The position numbers were made by a program, and so were the translations under genes. Positions 21,058-24,786 of a stretch of DNA of 24,786 nucleotides are shown in pieces. Each line of letters begins with the position of its first letter. The stretch's first letter is position 1. Source of the DNA: Pleurobrachia bachei (taxonomy: Eukaryota > Ctenophora > Tentaculata > Cydippida > Pleurobrachiidae); assembly GCA_000695325.1 (NCBI GenBank), contig AVPN01000653.1, positions 17,776 through 42,561 of the forward strand. Direction: 5' to 3'. Under the pieces are notes generated by a model, which did not search any database, was not told the DNA's origin, and saw nothing but the letters and a program-made list of their open reading frames with translations.

Positions 21058-23393
21058 TTAATTTAATGTAAAAACCGAATTGATCACACTCCACTGGGAC
21101 TGTCCGAAACATCTGTTGATGGAGGTACTCACAGTAAACCGTCCTTCGGGCTCGTTTATCTTTCCCTTCACCAACCCACTACCGATAGCCTCGATAATGA
21201 ACGGCTCAATTTCATCTTTCTCCAAGTTTAACCGGTCAGCGAGTTTACTAAACTCAATCTCATCGGCACCTTCGCAGATACTGGCCAGTGTGAGGAGCCT
21301 CAGTTTCCTCTTGTTCTGCTCGTGAGACACGGAGAGGTGCTCTACAAAATCAGTGTTAGCTGAGTAAAACTCGAGATAATCATTCAGATCCCCTGACACG
21401 AAGATTTGGAGTAGTTCATGGATCAGCTGTCCGTCCAGTGCCTTGATAGGGTGGAGATCCAACAAGTGATCCATGATGAAGATATTGGGCTGGGCAATAT
21501 GGGATATCACACAGATATGGGCATCAGCCTTAGCTTCAACTCCCTCGTTCTCCCCGTATAACTTGAGAAGGTGGACCAGGGCTTTGATCGCCTTTTCACC
21601 GTTACCGAGAGCAGTGAAGGCCTCGTGTAGGAGCCTGAACAGATCCCTCTGCTCTCCAACATCGCTCTTCCACTGGGCCAGCCAGTCTGAGATCTGGAGA
21701 GGGGAGGAGGGGGAGTCAGATTTTAGTAAAGAGGAAAGCATATATTATATTCTGAAAATCTGAGTAGGATGTTTGTGGGGATGCGAATTGCGATGTTATG
21801 AAATCTGAATAGGAGAGAATGACGGTATTGAAAATGTTTTAAAAATCTGAGTAGAAAAGAAAATGTTTTGGAAATCTAAGACAAACGTCAAACTCCCACA
21901 GGCCACATTGTGTCATTTTAATCTCCTCCAGCTCCCATCTTGGTTCTAAACCTTGTAATTAGTAATTAGCCTACGAATCCCCCTCTCTCACCTGAGTGAT
22001 ATCCAAGTTGAAGTATCGGACCTGTCCGCTCAACTTCACCAGTTTTAACACGTTGGTCAGGAGTGTATAGAGCAAGGGAGGTGTGATAACAGTTGAGTTG
22101 GTGGCCCAATAACCGACCCTTTAGAGGGAACCGGTTAGTTTCGTCAGCAGCGATGGCGTTACTCAAACTCTTGGACATGTCCTCGATCTGCTCCACCTAC
22201 AGAGAGAGGGGTTGGATTTTGGAGGGGAGGAGCAAGGTCGGACCTTGGAAGGAAAGAGCGGGGTTTTGTTTCGATTTTGGAGAGAAAGAGCGGGTTGAAT
22301 TTTTATCCACAACCAGCGGTTTTAACCTAAAATCATTGACTTCTCCGTACACTTGATGATTTCAACTTCTACTCTCCCCCATTTTAATTACTCTCTGTTT
22401 CCCGCTTCTTTCTCTCTCTCTCTCTCTATTTCTCTGTTCTGTAAATTCTCTGGAAGGGCTACTGGGCCCGGAAGTTACATACACACAGACAGCACTGTGT
22501 GTAATGTAGCAGAACATCGTCTGCACCAGATATATGATTCATCTATCCAAAAAAACATGGGCAACAAACAAAATTCCTTATAACCACCCTACCACGCCTA
22601 GAAAACACCCAGATCATGTGATCATCTATAACACTGCACTATTATAACAACATATTTTACCTGAGATAGAAGTTGGATCATGGAGACAAGGGAGAAGAAT
22701 GCAGATTCCACGGCTGATTCACTGCCACACTTCTTGAAGTAGAGGGGGAATTGCTCGATAAGCTGGGGAAGGAGAACAAGGAACGCATCTTCTGTTTGTT
22801 CCTCGGAAACGGTAAATGTTGCTCCATACTCCTGGGCGAGGTGGGGGTTGAGAATGTGGGGGTGAAGGTAGAGGATGTGGGACTTGGGGTTGAGGGGGAG
22901 GGGTGATCACTGATCAGGGCGGTTGAGGGGTACAGTAACTTTGGGGGTAGAGGTAGAGAAGGTGGTCCGTGGTGGAGGGATATGAGATGGAACAAACGAT
23001 GGAACAAGAAACTTGGGGAAAACAGAGACATTAGCCCATTTTGTACGTCTGTGTATCTCTCAATATCTCTCTCTTGTGTGTGTGTACCTACTGAGAGAGT
23101 GTAGACAGTGAAACACACGTCACGTATTTTCTAAGCTCAAACTTCCACACCGGGGAAAGATTTCTCTCTAGTGCCATATTATATGGCCAGGTGTTATTGC
23201 TTCCATACACGGTAAGGTGTGATCGCTACCATATATGGTCTGGTCACTGGTGTGATCACTGATCACACTGTACAATTAAACACAAAAAGCTCTTGGATAT
23301 GTTTACCTGCAGAGATTTCCTCATCTCCTCAGCCTGCTCGATATAGGAAACACTGATGAAGGAGGGAGCCACATTATGCAGAATGCTCGACAT
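21058..23393 (-). pseudogene. EIF3M: eIF3m copy 2, 3'-truncated and frame broken in exon 3
   Basis: Tandem duplicate of eIF3m with the same four exons: 23307-23393, 22661-22831, 21992-22196 and 21058-21693. Exons 1 and 2 are intact. Exon 3 is 205 nt and lacks 5 nt (near 22062) that copy 1 has, so its frame shifts after HTSLALYT. It does have the LKLVKLSG segment that copy 1 lost. Exon 4 keeps the PCI region, differing from copy 1 by one residue (FYSAN versus FYAAN). It ends prematurely after SQWSVI in seven unrelated codons, so the last ~30 residues (ELWQKNLQVV onward) are gone. Homology starts at 21080. The many silent differences in exon 4 argue that both copies were once functional. With two defects this copy is probably dead, unless the exon-3 indel is an assembly error. 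Confidence 0.85.
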
Positions 23394-23712
23394 ATTCTGC
23401 AGCTACAGAGAGAGGGAGGTTAGTAAACATTGTATTAGGTGGGAGGCTGTATCAGCTAGGGGAGATAGAGAGGGAGGGGTTGCTTAGGGGTTTTGAGCCA
23501 AAAAGTCATGATTTTGTCATTTTGGAGTGAGAGTTGACTGTTGGACGTTGGTGACAGAAGTGAGGGGGCGAACCTGGCCAAAACCTTATTCCTACACCCC
23601 TGTAAATAACGCAGTAGGCCCACTTGGCTCGTGTGTGTGTGAGCCGTGAGGGAGGGGAATGGTGAGGCGTACACACAGCACGATATCCTACACTGACACA
23701 CACAGCACTCAC

Positions 23713-23890
23713 CGACCTGCGATAGAGGAAAGTGAGGGAGATGGAGAGAGAGAGAGGAGAGATAGAAAAGAGAGGGGAGATGGAGAGGAAAGAGTGGGCT
23801 GTGGGGTGAGATGGGGAGAGAGGAAAGAGCAGGGAGGCAATGAAAGTGAGATTATGCGCTCACGTGGGGAGAGAGAAAAAGAAGAACGGG

Positions 23891-23953
<63 letters not shown>

Positions 23954-24110
23954 GGAAGAAAAAGAGAGAGAGAGAGACAGAAAGAAGAACGAGAGAGGGA
24001 ACGAGAGAGAAAGAAATATGAGAGGGGAAATAAAAGGAGAGACGCGAGAGAAAAGAGAGACAAGGAAGAGAGCAAGAGAAGAAAATAGCAGTGAGAGAGG
24101 TTGGTCAGGT
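23713..24110 (-). other. Putative 5' UTR exon of eIF3m copy 2 with GA microsatellite
   Basis: The donor GTGAGTGC (rc of 23705-23712) matches copy 1. The exon would be pyrimidine-rich on the gene's strand. It includes a pure GA run at about 23895-23943 that is much longer than in copy 1. Confidence 0.45.
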
Positions 24111-24119
24111 GAGTGCATC

Positions 24120-24200
24120 CTACCAATGGAATCGCAGGGTGAGCTCTCATTGGCTGCTGGTTAGTCACGTGACAGTACCGAATTATTCCAAATAAGGACA
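24120..24200 (-). promoter_or_regulatory. Promoter-like block of eIF3m copy 2
   Basis: Same arrangement as in copy 1: CCAAT at 24123-24127, ATTGG at 24149-24153, CACGTGAC from 24166 and a CArG box CCAAATAAGG at 24188-24197. The CArG core differs from copy 1 but still fits CC(A/T)6GG. Confidence 0.5.
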
Positions 24201-24209
24201 TCGCATATT

Positions 24210-24786
24210 AAACTTCGGAGAGAGAACACGCACACGCACTCTCGGCCGGAGCTCTCCCTTCTCTCTCTCACTCGCCGCCCGAAACACATTTCTCTAGCTC
24301 ACTGCAGGACACAACTCTCTGAGGGAAGACACATAGAAATGAGGAGGAGTTTTCATGAAATTCATGAATTCTACTCAGAGATATTTTGTATTGCGGTTGG
24401 TTTGTTTGTTCCTTTGTTTGCCCCATAATTGTCGCTTTGTGTGATCGTGGTTTTGGATAAAATGGAGACTTCGCTTTGGTTGTGGTGAACTTGTTTGAAT
24501 ACTTTGTTCTTGACGAAATATAGCTGTTGTAAAATATTTGCTGAAAACGAATAGGAAGCGGTTATGAGTCAGTGAACTAGGAACGGGGGTCGAGGATGTA
24601 ATGGGGGATTCGGCATGCACATAATATCATCGTACAAGTTGTGGAATGAGCGACCGGCGAGTTGAATAAAATTAGGGAGGGATGAATTAGTAATGGGGGT
24701 AGAGAGGGGAATAATAATAAGGAGAAGGGTAAGTGGTACGGTGTGCGGACTCTAGTGCTACACTCTAAGTCTACAGTGGACTCTAT
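24210..24786. other. Conserved non-coding upstream block, eIF3m copy 2
   Basis: It aligns with 20340-20857 up to about 24740. The last ~45 bp no longer match copy 1. No gene is seen before the window ends. Confidence 0.55.

Overview
This window is eukaryotic nuclear DNA, almost certainly from an invertebrate animal. The genes are split by short GT-AG introns of about 80-700 bp. Their products are typical metazoan housekeeping and Golgi/ER proteins, and intergenic DNA is full of purine-rich microsatellites. I see no bacterial, organellar or viral genes. The species cannot be fixed from the sequence; a non-bilaterian or other compact-genome invertebrate would fit, but that is a guess.

All recognisable genes are on the minus strand. 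From left to right: (1) a complete 9-exon SLC35A2/A3-type UDP-sugar transporter at 638-2947; (2) a complete 2-exon SLC10A7 at 3806-4962; (3) a second, 3'-truncated SLC10A7 at 5205-6226; (4) a BTB/POZ protein of about 809 aa at 7174-9857; (5) a 653-bp tandem copy of its 5' end, encoding only the BTB domain, at 10070-10510, inside a minisatellite-rich stretch; (6) an intronless UDP-glycosyltransferase at 11241-12773; (7) a 4-kb intergenic stretch of GA repeats that also holds a 906-bp mariner/Tc1-type non-autonomous transposon with 188-bp inverted repeats at 15849-16754; (8) eIF3m copy 1 at 16967-19420, with a promoter-like block near 20.25-20.33 kb; (9) eIF3m copy 2, truncated at its 3' end, at 21058-23393, with the same promoter block near 24.12-24.20 kb.

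The main pattern is repeated local duplication. Three unrelated genes (SLC10A7, the BTB gene, eIF3m) were each tandemly duplicated with the same geometry. One breakpoint lies inside the gene and the other upstream of its start, so the upstream copy always lost its 3' end. The three events differ in age: 0% difference for BTB, about 8% for SLC10A7, 3-10% for eIF3m. In the two older pairs nearly all coding substitutions are synonymous. The eIF3m copies also carry two different frame-breaking deletions (7 and 5 nt) in the same exon, so neither copy in this window reads through intact. Assembly error or collapsed haplotypes is the main alternative explanation and is flagged throughout.

The genes do not form one pathway. 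The UDP-sugar transporter, SLC10A7 and the UGT all act in the secretory pathway, with links to glycosylation or sugar conjugation, but I see no evidence that they are co-regulated. I found no clear new biological system. The most unusual structures are the reciprocal eIF3m deletions, the minisatellite made of splice-acceptor-like units in front of the BTB gene, and the repeated duplication geometry.
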